Assembly (NCBI GenBank): GCA_963930655.1
Contig: OZ005605.1
Coordinates: 25,241,501 to 25,305,500 of the forward strand
Length of the DNA stretch: 64,000 bases
Reading direction: 5' to 3'
DNA from: Myrica gale
Taxonomy: Eukaryota > Streptophyta > Magnoliopsida > Fagales > Myricaceae
The notes below the pieces were generated by a model. It was given only the letters and a program-made list of their open reading frames with translations. It was not told where the DNA came from and made no database searches. Of this stretch, positions 1-10,888 are shown piece by piece. Position numbers and translations under genes: made by a program. Position 1 is the first letter of the stretch. Each line of letters opens with the position of its first letter.

Positions 1-63
1 TTTACTGCAATGTCAAAGCAGTCCATTCAAACAAATCAAACTTCATTAGATCTTAACAGATCT

Positions 64-1100
64 GGGTTCGTAGACTCTTTGACTCACTTTGGTGATCTTA
101 CCGGGTCAAACATTACAATGTCGGTAATTGCGCTTGCGTTGCGACTGTGCGCGGTAACGAGTTTCTGCAATGTTGGTAAGTGAATGCCGCTTTTTTTTAC
201 TGCCATTGCTGACTGGTAGCCATGGATCCATAGTTTTGGAACTTCTCAATTATTTGGTAAGGCATCTATGTCTGGCTTCTGAAACACCATTGGCGCTAGC
301 TAGCTGTGAGGATCCTCATGAGCCCACTGCAATTTTTCACTTGGAAGTTAATTTTGGGTACTAAATATGGGAACAGTAGAATGCAAAGAGTTTAATAACG
401 AGGAAAGCGATAAAAAAAGGAAATGGATTCGGGATTACTATGTAATAAATTACACTTTGCTGCTTGTACATAACTCGTCAACAATGAGGGCGTATTAATC
501 CATATTATTTCCTTCTATCCAATCTTTTTTCTTGCAGACATTCAATCCCTTTTTTTCTTACTAATTAATGAAGTTTTATTCAAAAACTAGAAACACGAAA
601 GCATGTCACAAACTCTGATATGCCACTGATAATTGCCGCTTCCATCCATTCTCAATATATAACCCTATAACCCTCCACCAGATTGCCCTTCACCAAATTC
701 TGGCACCAGACCTTCAACTGGGCCGGGAGAGTCTCCATAGTGACTGTCGCATCACACTTTGCTACCTTTTTCAGATCATGAGGCCATGAGGGAATGACTG
801 GGTGGCTGAGAAGGGAAAAGTACATCTTGCCGCTTAGAGTGGAAAAAAAGAAGAAGGGCCATTAGAATTTGGACCGCTCACAGTGGAGGCTATTAGAATT
901 TGGACAAGTCAGAAATGAGGGCTAGCTGTTTAATCAAATTATCCGTTTGGTGTGCTGGATCTCTATGTCCTTGACGGCTTTGAGAGCCGCAGTTTTTTAG
1001 CTCGGCCCCATTTGCACAGTACATCCTCTTTCATCGAGCTGATCTCTCTCTGTTTCATATAACCTTCCACCACAAAGGACCTTCTCCAAGTGTCTTCCGT
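64..1100. repeat. Diverged direct repeat of the PGIP upstream region (left copy)
   Basis: Positions 64-420 align by eye with 3628-3943 in the same orientation. Both carry a block around 'gttttggaacttc', then 'gtctggcttc', 'gaaacacca', 'gttaatttt' and an 'aaagagtttaa' motif. Positions 876-970 align with 3952-4036 ('aatgagggct', 'tgctggat'), and 1060-1090 resembles 4135-4165. About 450 bp at 421-870 lacks a counterpart, although 672-705 resembles the end of the right copy. The right copy lies just upstream of the minus-strand PGIP gene. The left copy is therefore probably the upstream region of another PGIP whose coding part lies left of position 1. No ORF in this stretch looks like a gene. Confidence 0.6.
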
Positions 1101-2235
1101 CAAATCATGTTGGGTTCTCAGAAAGTGGCACAAGGAACACGTTCATTTGTTTGAATGATCTAGGTACAAAAAAAATATCTCATTGGCCACTACGTTTGTG
1201 CATCCCAAATATTGTCTCGCACCAATGTCATACACTTGTACTAGAATAACTCATCAATACTAATTATTAATCGATGACTAATTAAGGTCCGTCCCAGGAA
1301 CCATTCAAATCTACCACCAAGTTGAAGTCTTTTGGTTGAATTGATCAGGTTTAGAATATATTTGCTCCATTCAGTTTTGGCATCCAACTTCCACCCAAAC
1401 CAGTTTAAAACCACGTACGTAGTGGCTTGAATGCGCTCCACAACAGACCACATTCACTTGTTTTCTATTTCATAATTATTTACTTTTCTATACATAAAAC
1501 AAAGATGTTGGATTGTGGTTGACTTCTGAGCACTCCCTATTTTTGGACACGGAGAGCGAACTGGGGGAAGGGATAAATAGAGCTTATTCCAGGTGTAACT
1601 GAACTAGACGTCTCCATTGTGCCATCTGTGATTTCCAATACTTTGATTTCGAACTTTGACTATGGCTGTGGAAATCACAAATCATACCTGGATACAAGAG
1701 CAAGCCTATCAGGATTCGTAACTGACCTGACCCCCAACGTTGGCAGCAGATTTGGGTCTTGTTTGAGCTCTTTACTTTTTCACTAATTCCCATAATATAT
1801 TTTTACTTTATAATATTTATCAAATTTTAATACACAAAATTTCCACTATCAGACATCCCCTTGACGTGGACCGACTGTATCGGACAATCGTAGTTTCCCA
1901 ACTAATATAGAACCCATGCCTCCTTGAATTCGAGAGTTGTATTTCGGCGTGAACTTTAAGCTTTTGTTTGTTGATATTTTCCAGTCATTCCGTTATTGCC
2001 GCATATGTGCTATTTTGTTAAAAATTGGTATTTTTGCGAACTTGCCGCATCATATATCCTCTCTTATTTATATATTACCATTTGTTCAGGAGGTACAAAA
2101 TAGACACAAAAACAAGAACAAGAACCAAAGCGCTGAGGACATTAAAGCCATATTCCTCTGGAATCTACTTCAGTTTCCGGGCAAATCCAACTGCCCCATA
2201 GGTTCATAATTATAAACCTTCTCTGACGACCTTTA
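1101..2235. other. Intergenic stretch downstream of PGIP
   Basis: AT-rich DNA between the left promoter-like repeat and the PGIP stop codon. It includes the PGIP 3' flank, read leftwards. Only short ORFs without recognisable domains are seen, and no RNA gene or clear transposon was identified. Confidence 0.5.
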
Positions 2236-3213
2236 TCACTTGCAGCTTGGAAGTGGCGCGCCGCACAAACACCGGTTGTGGAAGTACGATGAATAGTCGA
2301 AGCTCTGCAACTTGCCACCGACAGGAATCTGACCACACAGCCCATTGTAACTGACATTCAGGAACTGCAGATTGAGGGCGGTCATCTCCACTGGAATACT
2401 CCCAGTGATTTTGTTGTGGTTAAGATCCAACGACGTTAGGCTCTTGGGGAACACCGCCTTGGATAGATCAAACTGGAACAAGTTCCTCGACAGGTCCACG
2501 ATCTGCGTGGTCTTTTTCGAGCCAAAGACCACCGACGCGTCGCCTTCGAGCTTGTTACGCGACAGGTCTAACACGTTGAAGTTCATGTTGGCGAACGAGG
2601 GTGGGATCGTACCCGATAGCTGGTTGTGAGAGAGGTACAGGTCTGGTACATTGCTAAATGTACCGAAAGAGTACGGAATTGATCCGGTGAGCTTGTTGCG
2701 GTCCAAATGAAGCGCGCCGAGGTTCGGAAGAAGTGAGAGTGACGGCGGGATAGAGCCGGAGAGATTGTTGAAGGAGAGGTCAAGGAAGGTGAGGTTCTTG
2801 AGCTCGCTGATAAAGCTAGGGACTGGGCCGGACAGGTTGGTCCAGCTGAGCCTTAGAAACTTGAGGTTTTTGAGTTTTGCAATGGCGGGCTGGATGGGCC
2901 CAGTCAGGTTGGGCTGCTTGTGGAACTCGAGGGTTTCTAGAAAAGGGAGGTCACCCACTGCGGCTGGGATTTGGCCGGAGACTGGACCAGCGAAGACGGT
3001 GAGGGAGTTGATGCGGTGGGTGACGGAGTCGCATGTGACGACGTACCAGTCGCAGCAATCCGTGTTTGGGTTCCAGGAGGCAAGCACGTAGGGATTGTTA
3101 AGGGCTTTCTTGATTTGGAGCAGGACTTTTTTGTCTTGTGAGTTGCAGAGCTCAGAGTGGGCAGAGAGGAAGAGGAAGGTGAAGAAGAGGAAGGAGAGGA
3201 GAGGGGTAGTCAT
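2236..3213 (-). CDS. PGIP: Polygalacturonase-inhibiting protein (PGIP), LRR cell-wall defence protein
   Basis: Uninterrupted 325-aa reading frame, close to the usual length of about 330 aa for plant PGIPs. Residues 1-20 are a hydrophobic signal peptide ending near AHS. An N-terminal cap with Cys-Cys (TDCCDWYVV) follows, then about ten 24-residue leucine-rich repeats of the extracellular plant type (LxxLxLxxNxLxGxIP). A Cys-containing C-terminal cap (NRCLCGAPLPSC) closes the protein. The family is secreted to the apoplast and binds fungal endo-polygalacturonases, limiting pectin breakdown and releasing elicitor fragments. There is no kinase domain and no membrane anchor, which separates it from LRR receptor kinases. 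A TATA motif lies about 65 bases upstream of the ATG. Its neighbour order with FTIP1 and a TGA factor matches the Arabidopsis PGIP1/PGIP2 locus (from memory). The upstream DNA is partly duplicated at the left edge of the window, suggesting a tandem family. Confidence 0.95.
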   Translation of the reverse strand: MTTPLLSFLFFTFLFLSAHSELCNSQDKKVLLQIKKALNNPYVLASWNPNTDCCDWYVVTCDSVTHRINSLTVFAGPVSGQIPAAVGDLPFLETLEFHKQPNLTGPIQPAIAKLKNLKFLRLSWTNLSGPVPSFISELKNLTFLDLSFNNLSGSIPPSLSLLPNLGALHLDRNKLTGSIPYSFGTFSNVPDLYLSHNQLSGTIPPSFANMNFNVLDLSRNKLEGDASVVFGSKKTTQIVDLSRNLFQFDLSKAVFPKSLTSLDLNHNKITGSIPVEMTALNLQFLNVSYNGLCGQIPVGGKLQSFDYSSYFHNRCLCGAPLPSCK

Positions 3214-3276
3214 GTTTTGGTATTTGTTTAAGTGGAAGAGATATGTGGTGTGAGATTTGATGCAGATTCAAGTGAG

Positions 3277-3283
3277 ATTTATA
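3277..3283 (-). promoter_or_regulatory. Candidate TATA box of PGIP
   Basis: Reads TATAAAT on the minus strand, about 65 bases before the PGIP ATG at 3213. That spacing suits a short 5' leader. Motif-based only. Confidence 0.5.
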
Positions 3284-3294
3284 GGGTGCGCAGT

Positions 3295-3560
3295 CTACAA
3301 GGGTGTTCGGTTGAGTTGTGCTTTGAGAATTTTTTGTGTTTTGAGAATTATTAGGTGATGTTAACTTTATTGGTATGCGTGTTGTAGTTATTTTTATGTA
3401 GTATTAAAAATGATGTTTGGTTGTAGAATTTTTTGTGTTGTGAAGATTCTAAAAAATTCTGAGAATAGTGGTTAAACGACCCGGCCTACTACTCATTCGG
3501 GAATGAGAAGTCGATAGATTTTTTTAATATTGAAAATTTTCTATATGCCAAACATGTCCT
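3295..3560. repeat. Possible degenerate hAT-like MITE in the PGIP promoter
   Basis: AT-rich segment with imperfect internal repeats ('gaattttttgtgtt' at two places). Its ends, 'gggtgttcggttgag' on the left and 'gccaaacatgtcct' on the right, look like loose inverted repeats of the kind seen in plant hAT MITEs. No clean target-site duplication was found. Confidence 0.3.
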
Positions 3561-3627
3561 AATTAGACAGCTCAAAAGCTTTGCAGAATTCACAAGCTCA
3601 GGTCAAAGCGCAATGGCAATGGCAAAG

Positions 3628-4190
3628 GGTTTGTAGCCTTTGAACTCGCTCTTGTTATTACAACTAAAACCAAATACTGCTGTGAGCCTTTACGGCGTCG
3701 GTAATTGACGCTGTTTTTTTGTCCTGGCCTGACTAATTGGTACGTAGCCACGGACCCACGGTTTTGGAACTTCCCAATGAATTGCCAAGGCCTCTGTCTG
3801 GCTTCAGAAACACCACCGGCGCTTGTGATGCGAGAATCCTAAGCAGACAGCATTTTCTCACTTTGAAAGTTAATTTTAGGTGCCAAATATGGAATCAGTA
3901 GGATCCAAAGAGTTTAACAATGAGGAAAGCAAAAAAAAAAGTTGCATTTCGCCGCTTACACTGGACGCTTACTACATTTGGACCAGTCAAGAATGAGGGC
4001 TTATTTAAATATCCTCTGGGTGCTGGATATCTATTTGATTCTAGAAATAGAATGAATTTAAGAGCGGCCAGCTAATATGTAACAAATTGGCTTGAACGAC
4101 CTTCTATCTATTTTGTATATAATTTATAATCATAGCCCCTCCACCAGATGGAACTTCACCAAGTGTTCGTTGCGGCAGATCTTGAAGTGT
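3628..4190. repeat. Diverged direct repeat of the PGIP upstream region (right copy)
   Basis: Partner of the repeat at 64-1100. It starts about 410 bases upstream of the PGIP ATG and so forms the distal promoter of that gene. Similarity is patchy but in the same order and orientation as the left copy. Confidence 0.6.
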
Positions 4191-6843
4191 GACGGGAAAG
4201 TAATCCAACGAACACTTAAATATTCTAAGATTTCGAGACAAGGTTTGCAAGTCAGTGCAGGGAGGATATAAACTATAATCTTTAGACCAAGCATGTGGTA
4301 TAATTTGGTATAATTATCACTAATAGGCCTCCAGGTTGACCCGTGACCGGCTTAGTGCTGCTTCAACACTCTACAACCGCTAATAAAAAAAAATCGGGCG
4401 GTCCATTATAGGTCACGTAACCAAAGATACTGTTTATTAAGAGCATGACACCCCCGATTTCTGCTAAAACCGGGGAAAAACCCAGGAGGCAGCATGTTCT
4501 ATCGTGCAAAGCATCTCATCTCAGAGAAAGAGAGAGGCTTTGGTCACTAGCTGTAACACTCAAGGCTAAAGGCACAATGGTGATTGCTCTGTTTCTCCGT
4601 AAGTTAATACGGAGGAAAATAATACGTAAATTGTAATAATTCCAAAAAAAAAGAAAAGGACTCAATTGTTCATGCTTTGCCTTGGCTTTTCTGTGATAAG
4701 ACGTGCTTGTTCACGAGAACTTTTCAAACGGTCAGGGTAATATAGGTAGAAAAATTGCTTCCGGAATTTGTCTTCTTTTTTAATAGACGTCGTGGAGATA
4801 TGATAAGGGTTCTGTTCTGTATTGAGCTTTCAACTTGTTTTGACCATTTATGTTTATCCCAAAAAAGAAAAGAAAATGGTCAAGCATTTTGCTTGGACGA
4901 TATAGCTCCACATAAATATACAATTATGGCTGCGACCTATTCTTAAGGCTGCGAATTATTTTCCGACGTACTGCAGACCTATTCTTAAGGCTGCGAATTA
5001 TTTTCCTTAAAAAATGAACCGATTGGGCTCCGGACTAACCCCAAATTTTCCACGCCGGTATATCAATACAGTCCAATATGTCTAGAAACAGGCTGGCCTA
5101 CTAGGCCCATACTGAGAGACCCGGTGCGTGCTTACCAGGCGGGAACAGAGCCCAATATCTGGCCCATACGAGTATAAATTTTTGAAAAGTGATGGCACCG
5201 ACTAATCCGTCCCATAGATCGATGCCCAGTGGAAGTACAATAGTCTAATTAGTTCATATTTGTATTGAAGAGCCAAGAAACTTCATTTTGGGTCCTTGTT
5301 GAAATTTCACCGCTAAGTAAATTCCCAAGTTCCAATTAACCCAGAGTCCTACCGACTTCCGAGTACTCGAAGAAGTTTATCCAAAATACTATTCAAGGGA
5401 TAAGAGTAATGTATGTATAGAATAAGAAATAAACTTAAAGGAGGGCGGGCATAAAGGAGGAGAATAATGTCCAAAAGCATCTTTTATGTTGCGAGGTCAC
5501 TGACCCTTGAGCTTCCGGTTTTGCTTTTGCTTTTCTCTAAGCTGGCACACCACACACTACTTTAGCCTCTCGTGAATTCCTTTTTTTAGGGAGTTAACTG
5601 CAGACGTCAACTTAAGGTGTGTCCATTCTTCATCCTCTTCCTGAAGACCACCAGTCCCTAACCATGCGGACGTGGTTGCTTTTTGAATTTTGGATCCCGA
5701 TCTATACACATGTTAGAATCCTATTTTAAAAACTGGAGTAAGCGGGAGGCGGGACAACGGGAGGTGAGCCGCTCCCTCAAAATGAAGCCACAGAGAAAGA
5801 GGGAGGCGCACGGTGAGAAATTGCTTGTGCAGTTTGTCAACTTAACAAAGTTACGAAAGGCGAAAGAATCTGATAAAGTGTTTAAGCAACGTCAGATAGA
5901 AAAACTTAAAAGTCTATCTTTGTCTTCCCGAGTGGAGCATCGATTCTTTTCTTAAGCATGGAATTTTGACACTACTCCACTTGCTTTCCCTACGCTTTGA
6001 GACTAGCTATCATGGTCCAGATTTTAATTAAATTGCGTTCAAACAAAGCAAAAGCCTTTGCTATCAATCTCCCTCCAGCTCATCGTGTAGTACATAAATC
6101 AATTACTTCCAATTAGTAGCTTGATCATTATGTTATCTTATCTTATTCCTTTTCAACAAATTAATATCCTTTTTAGCTTTCCAGACCGACAGAAAAGGTA
6201 ATATGAAGCTGGTAGTGAAGGTGCAGAAGCCACATTGTTGATGCCCAAGAAACCAGAACAATCATCTAGCAAAGGGTTGTAGAATTGGCTGTTGAAACCA
6301 CAGAACCAGAGCTTTATTTGCACCGCACTAACTTTGGAAACAGCAGCTCCTTCTCTAACCTCAAGTATTCCAAATGCCTTGAAATCACCATTGATGTCAT
6401 TGCAATGCTGAGAAAATATTTCCCCATCTTCGTTTTCTCCAGGAGACTAGAAACTATGGTCCAATACTAGTCCATGAAGTAGAGAAAGATTGTCCGCCAT
6501 TCCAGCTAGTAAAGCAGTCTTTGTAGTTTGTCAAAGGTAAGAGAAGCTGTAAAAATTTGCAAAACAGAGTCTGAAAAAGTATCTTTACTCTAGTATGCGA
6601 TGCACCTTCTATCGAGCACGATTGAAAATATTTTTTTTTTGTCCTACTTCAGGTAACAGAACTACAAGAGAAGGGAAACATACCTCAACTTCCACAGTTC
6701 CTGCAGCTGGAATTCCGAGCACCAGCACAGTTGCTAACCAGCTGTTGTACTCCAGCTGAATATCGAAGCAGATCAAAACCTAGAAGGAATCAAGGTCTTG
6801 GCACCAATTATATCAAGCAAGAGCGGAGACTGCCAGAAGAGAA
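4191..6843. other. Intergenic stretch between the divergent PGIP and FTIP1-like genes
   Basis: About 2.6 kb without a convincing gene. The ORFs at 4445, 4755, 5683 and 6285 lack known motifs and codon-level support. The last several hundred bases probably hold the FTIP1 promoter and 5' leader, possibly with a leader intron, which cannot be placed from sequence alone. A short tandem duplication lies at 4934-5006. Confidence 0.5.
4934..5006. repeat. Tandem duplication, 42-bp period
   Basis: A 31-bp block beginning 'gacctattcttaaggctgcg' occurs at 4934-4964 and again at 4976-5006, separated by 11 bp. The copies are identical by eye, so the duplication is recent or the result of slippage. Confidence 0.8.
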
Positions 6844-9234
6844 ATGAGCTCAAAAGCTGCTCCAAACCAGCCAGAGGACTATAAACTGAAGGACACGAAA
6901 CCCCAACTTGGGGAACGGTGGCCACATGGAGGACTCCGAGGTGGAGGCGGGTGGATTAGTAGCGAAAGGGCTACGAGCACTTATGATCTGGTCGAACAAA
7001 TGTTTTATCTATATGTTCGAGTTGTGAAAGCCAAAGATCTTCCCCCGAACCCTTTAACTGGAAGCTGTGACCCATATGTGGAAGTGAAGCTTGGGAATTA
7101 TAAGGGAAAAACTCAGCACTTTCAGAAGAGAACAAACCCTGAATGGAACCAGGTCTTCGCATTCTCAAAAGATAAGATTCAGTCTTCAATTCTAGAAGTT
7201 TATGTCAGAGACAGAGAGATGGTGGGAAGAGATGACTATGTGGGAAAGGTAGTCTTCGACATGAATGAAGTGCCAACAAGGGTTCCACCAGACAGCCCTT
7301 TGGCACCTCAGTGGTACAGATTAGAGGACCGGCGAGGGGATACCAAGGTGAAAGGAGAGGTTATGCTCGCTGTTTGGATGGGAACACAAGCAGATGAAGC
7401 TTTCCCAGATTCCTGGCACTCAGATGCTGCTTCAGTTCATGCGGAGGGAGTTTTTAATATCCGGTCCAAGGTTTATGTTTCACCAAAACTCTGGTATCTC
7501 AGAGTTAATGTGATTGAAGCTCAGGATGTTGAACCACATGACAGAAGCCAACCACCCCAAGCGTTTGTGAAGGCTCACGTTGGAAATCAGGTACTGAAAA
7601 CAAAAATATGCCCGACAAAAACAACCAACCCTCTCTGGAACGAAGACTTGATCTTTGTAGCAGCTGAACCTTTCGAAGAGCAGCTGATGCTTACAGTTGA
7701 AAATAAAGTAACCCCTGCAAAAGACGAAGTCATGGGAAAGATAGTCTTGCCACTTACCATGTTTGAAAGGCGCTTGGATCACAGGGCAGTCCATTCTCGC
7801 TGGTTTAACCTCGAAAAATTTGGCTTTGGTGTGTTGGAGGGAGACAAGAGGCACGAGCTTAAGTTTTCAAGCAGGCTTCATCTGAGAGTCTGTCTTGAGG
7901 GTGCTTACCATGTACTAGATGAATCTACAATGTACATAAGTGACGTACGACCCACTGCTAGGCAGCTGTGGAAGCAGCCAATCGGCATCCTAGAAGTGGG
8001 TATTTTGAGTGCTCAAGGGCTTCTCCCAATGAAGACCAAGGATGGCAGGAAAAGTACAGATGCTTACTGTGTAGCCAAGTATGGGCAGAAGTGGGTGCGA
8101 ACCAGGACAATCATGGAAAGCTTCACTCCGAAGTGGAATGAGCAATATACGTGGGAAGTCTATGATCCTTGCACCGTGATCACCTTGGGAGTTTTTGACA
8201 ACTGCCATTTGGGTGGAAATGAGAAACCGGGGGCTGGCAGTGGACCGAGAATTGACTCGAGAATTGGGAAGGTAAGAATCCGGCTATCAACGCTTGAAAT
8301 GGATCGAATTTATACAAACTCTTACCCACTTCTGGTTCTAAGCCCTTCCGGATTGAAAAAGATGGGTGAACTCCAATTAGCAGTTCGATTAACTTGTCTC
8401 TCTTTAGCAAATATAACCTACCTCTACTGCCACCCATTACTCCCAAAAATGCATTATCTACATCCTTTCACGGTGAACCAGTTAGACAGTTTGAGATATC
8501 AGGCCATGAACATTGTGGCAGTGAGGCTAGGCCGAGCCGAACCACCACTAAGGAAAGAGGTTGTCGAATATATGCTGGATGTTGATTCCCACATGTGGAG
8601 CATGAGAAGAAATAAAGCTAACTTCTTTAGAATAGTATCCCTGTTTTCAGGCGTTATCTCTACAAGCAGGTGGCTTCGCGAGGTTTGCCATTGGAAGAAC
8701 CCAGTTACTTCTGTTCTGGTTCATGTCCTGTTATTCATACTGATCTGCTACCCAGAATTGATCCTTCCAACTATCTTCCTGTACATGTTCCTTATCGGGA
8801 TATGGAATTACCGGTTCAGGCCAAGGCATCCCCCTCACATGGACACTAAGCTCTCATGGGCAGAAGCAGTTCACCCGGACGAAGTGGATGAAGAGTTCGA
8901 CACTTTTCCTACATCTAAGCCTCAAGATGTAATACGTATGCGGTACGATAGGCTTAGGAGTGTAGCCGGAAGAATTCAGACGGTGGTGGGGGACATTGCC
9001 ACGCAGGGGGAAAGATTTCAGGCTCTGCTTAGCTGGAGAGACCCGAGAGCAACCAGCCTCTTCATTATTTTCTGCCTCGTTGCCGCTGTGGCTCTCTACG
9101 TGACGCCCTTTAGGATAATTGCTTTGATTGCAGGCTTAATTTGGCTACGGCATCCCAAATTCCGAAGCAAAATGCCTACAGTACCCAACAACTTCTTCAG
9201 GAGACTGCCATCTTGTGCCGATAGCATGCTCTGA
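6844..9234 (+). CDS. FTIP1: FTIP1-type MCTP: three C2 domains and C-terminal membrane region
   Basis: Single-exon 796-aa protein, typical of plant MCTPs. C2 domains lie at roughly 54-155 (acidic loop around GSCDPYVEVKLGNYKGKT), 217-320 (LWYLRVNVIEAQD) and 381-490 (GILEVGILSAQGL). The C-terminal PRT_C region (about 640-796) has two hydrophobic segments, near LVHVLLFILICYPELI and LFIIFCLVAAVALYV, then basic residues. The old database label 'phosphoribosyltransferase' for this region is not supported by any catalytic motif. MCTPs are ER proteins enriched at plasmodesmata, where they tether membranes. FTIP1 in Arabidopsis helps move FT protein from companion cells to sieve elements. The N-terminal DYKLKD...LGERWPHGG pattern is FTIP1-like, unlike the second MCTP in this window. 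Its position between PGIP and a TGA factor matches At5g06850. The start codon is the first in frame and follows a purine-rich leader. Confidence 0.93.
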   Translation: MSSKAAPNQPEDYKLKDTKPQLGERWPHGGLRGGGGWISSERATSTYDLVEQMFYLYVRVVKAKDLPPNPLTGSCDPYVEVKLGNYKGKTQHFQKRTNPEWNQVFAFSKDKIQSSILEVYVRDREMVGRDDYVGKVVFDMNEVPTRVPPDSPLAPQWYRLEDRRGDTKVKGEVMLAVWMGTQADEAFPDSWHSDAASVHAEGVFNIRSKVYVSPKLWYLRVNVIEAQDVEPHDRSQPPQAFVKAHVGNQVLKTKICPTKTTNPLWNEDLIFVAAEPFEEQLMLTVENKVTPAKDEVMGKIVLPLTMFERRLDHRAVHSRWFNLEKFGFGVLEGDKRHELKFSSRLHLRVCLEGAYHVLDESTMYISDVRPTARQLWKQPIGILEVGILSAQGLLPMKTKDGRKSTDAYCVAKYGQKWVRTRTIMESFTPKWNEQYTWEVYDPCTVITLGVFDNCHLGGNEKPGAGSGPRIDSRIGKVRIRLSTLEMDRIYTNSYPLLVLSPSGLKKMGELQLAVRLTCLSLANITYLYCHPLLPKMHYLHPFTVNQLDSLRYQAMNIVAVRLGRAEPPLRKEVVEYMLDVDSHMWSMRRNKANFFRIVSLFSGVISTSRWLREVCHWKNPVTSVLVHVLLFILICYPELILPTIFLYMFLIGIWNYRFRPRHPPHMDTKLSWAEAVHPDEVDEEFDTFPTSKPQDVIRMRYDRLRSVAGRIQTVVGDIATQGERFQALLSWRDPRATSLFIIFCLVAAVALYVTPFRIIALIAGLIWLRHPKFRSKMPTVPNNFFRRLPSCADSML

Positions 9235-10888
9235 GCGCTTGAAGGAGTCAGCACACGCAACTTCTTGTTCTAATGTCAGATGTTATTCCATTTACTTCTT
9301 TTTCTGTCTGTATTGCTGAAATCGTCATGGCTGTTACTTTTTTCTTTCTTTCTTTTTTAATTCCTCTGGTTTTTGGAATTCGAATGTCACGAAAATAAAA
9401 AGATTTGTTTGAGGATCTTCTGTTACATATAAATTCCAAATCACTTATAAATAGGAAGATTTTTTCCCTTTGCCTTGTGACTTGAGGGAAAGGTTAGGGT
9501 TCCTAATCTTATGTCTTTAGAGGTCTTAGTGATAGCTGAGATGTTATCAACACATTAATAAATAGCATTGGATGATTAATATGTATTTTATCTCTCTCTG
9601 AGTTATAATTAGGAAGATTTTTTCCCCTTTTGTTTTTTTTTTTTCCTGCTTGTTCTGTTTTTTGCTTTTTGTTTATTTTTTCTTCTTGGTCTTGATGGCC
9701 CAGAGGCCGCACGTCGTAGGGGCCTGCCTGAACCCGTATCATTTCGCATAGGGGATTGGGCCAACCTTTCTGCAACATGCCATTTATCAGGCGGTGGCCG
9801 GTGGAATTTGAAATACTTTTATAACCGATTTGATAACTATAAATAAGATTTCTTTCTATATAATTTCAGTATTATGATTGGTTATACATTAACACTTTAT
9901 GGAAGTATGAGTCTATGACTCTATACACTCTAATTTGTATATTTTTTTTTTATCACATTGTGCCTATCACTTAGGATTTCAAATACTTTACTCCCTTAAT
10001 TAATTTTTTTTGTAATTTAGGAAAAAAATGATTTATTAATGTGTGAAATGATAATTTTGTCCTAGCAAATTTTTTAACACAAGTTGTAAAAGTGTCTGAA
10101 ATTAATATTTAATAGATGTAATAGGATAAAAATAATAAATAAGATGACAATTATCAAAATCTTCGTAATGAAAAGATGCAAAGTGTATTTTTTTAAAAAT
10201 AAATTTTAAGGATGAAAACATCCGAAATATTAGGCTATTTGGAGATGGACGAGCCCTGTTGAGAGAGAAAACGGTTTAAGGAGTCAATCGCGTGAAACGT
10301 TAGGCTATTTATCTGGACCACAGAGCCCCGTTTTAGGATAACTGAACTACGGAGGCCCGTTTATAAAAGTAAAAAAAAAAATGTGAATAAGTCTTAACGG
10401 CGAAGTCCAACATGAAAACCTTTTGTCAGTTTCGACGACGGCGATTGGCATGCATGCAGCAAGCAACCCCAACGCCAAATGCACGTTTCGGTTTCAACTT
10501 TCAACACCCGGCTTCGGTTTTCCTCTACGGCCAAAGTTTTCCTGTCCTACTCTGAGTCTCTGACGAACTTTAAATCTTTAATGATAAGTTGATAACCAAA
10601 CACCGAATCAAACCTTCTCCTTCTTTTTCCTCTCACCTCCGTTTCTCAGTCAAAAATAGCTGCTGTCTGCGGAAATAATTTCTTCTCTAAAAATTTTCCA
10701 ACCAAGAAGGGAAAGAAATAAGAAGAAAAAGAGAGAGAATTCTACTGCTTCAGATTTATAACTTATCTATGGTTCTATACATCTCTGTTAAACTCTGTAG
10801 AAAATGAGGAAATGGATATCAAAGAAGACAATAAGAGTATTAAAGGAGAAGGCTAAAAGGTTTACTGTTGGTCTAGGGCTTTCTTTTG
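9235..10888. other. Intergenic stretch between convergent FTIP1 and TGA genes
   Basis: Holds the 3' flanks of both genes. A poly(A)-type motif AATAAA lies at 9394-9399, about 160 bases after the FTIP1 stop. The rest is AT-rich with homopolymer runs and repeated 'taggctattt' words near 10230 and 10300. No gene was recognised. Confidence 0.5.

Noticed and set aside
6844..9234. Annotation as a phosphoribosyltransferase
   Set aside because: The PRT_C label is historical. The region is a membrane anchor with no phosphoribosyltransferase motif.
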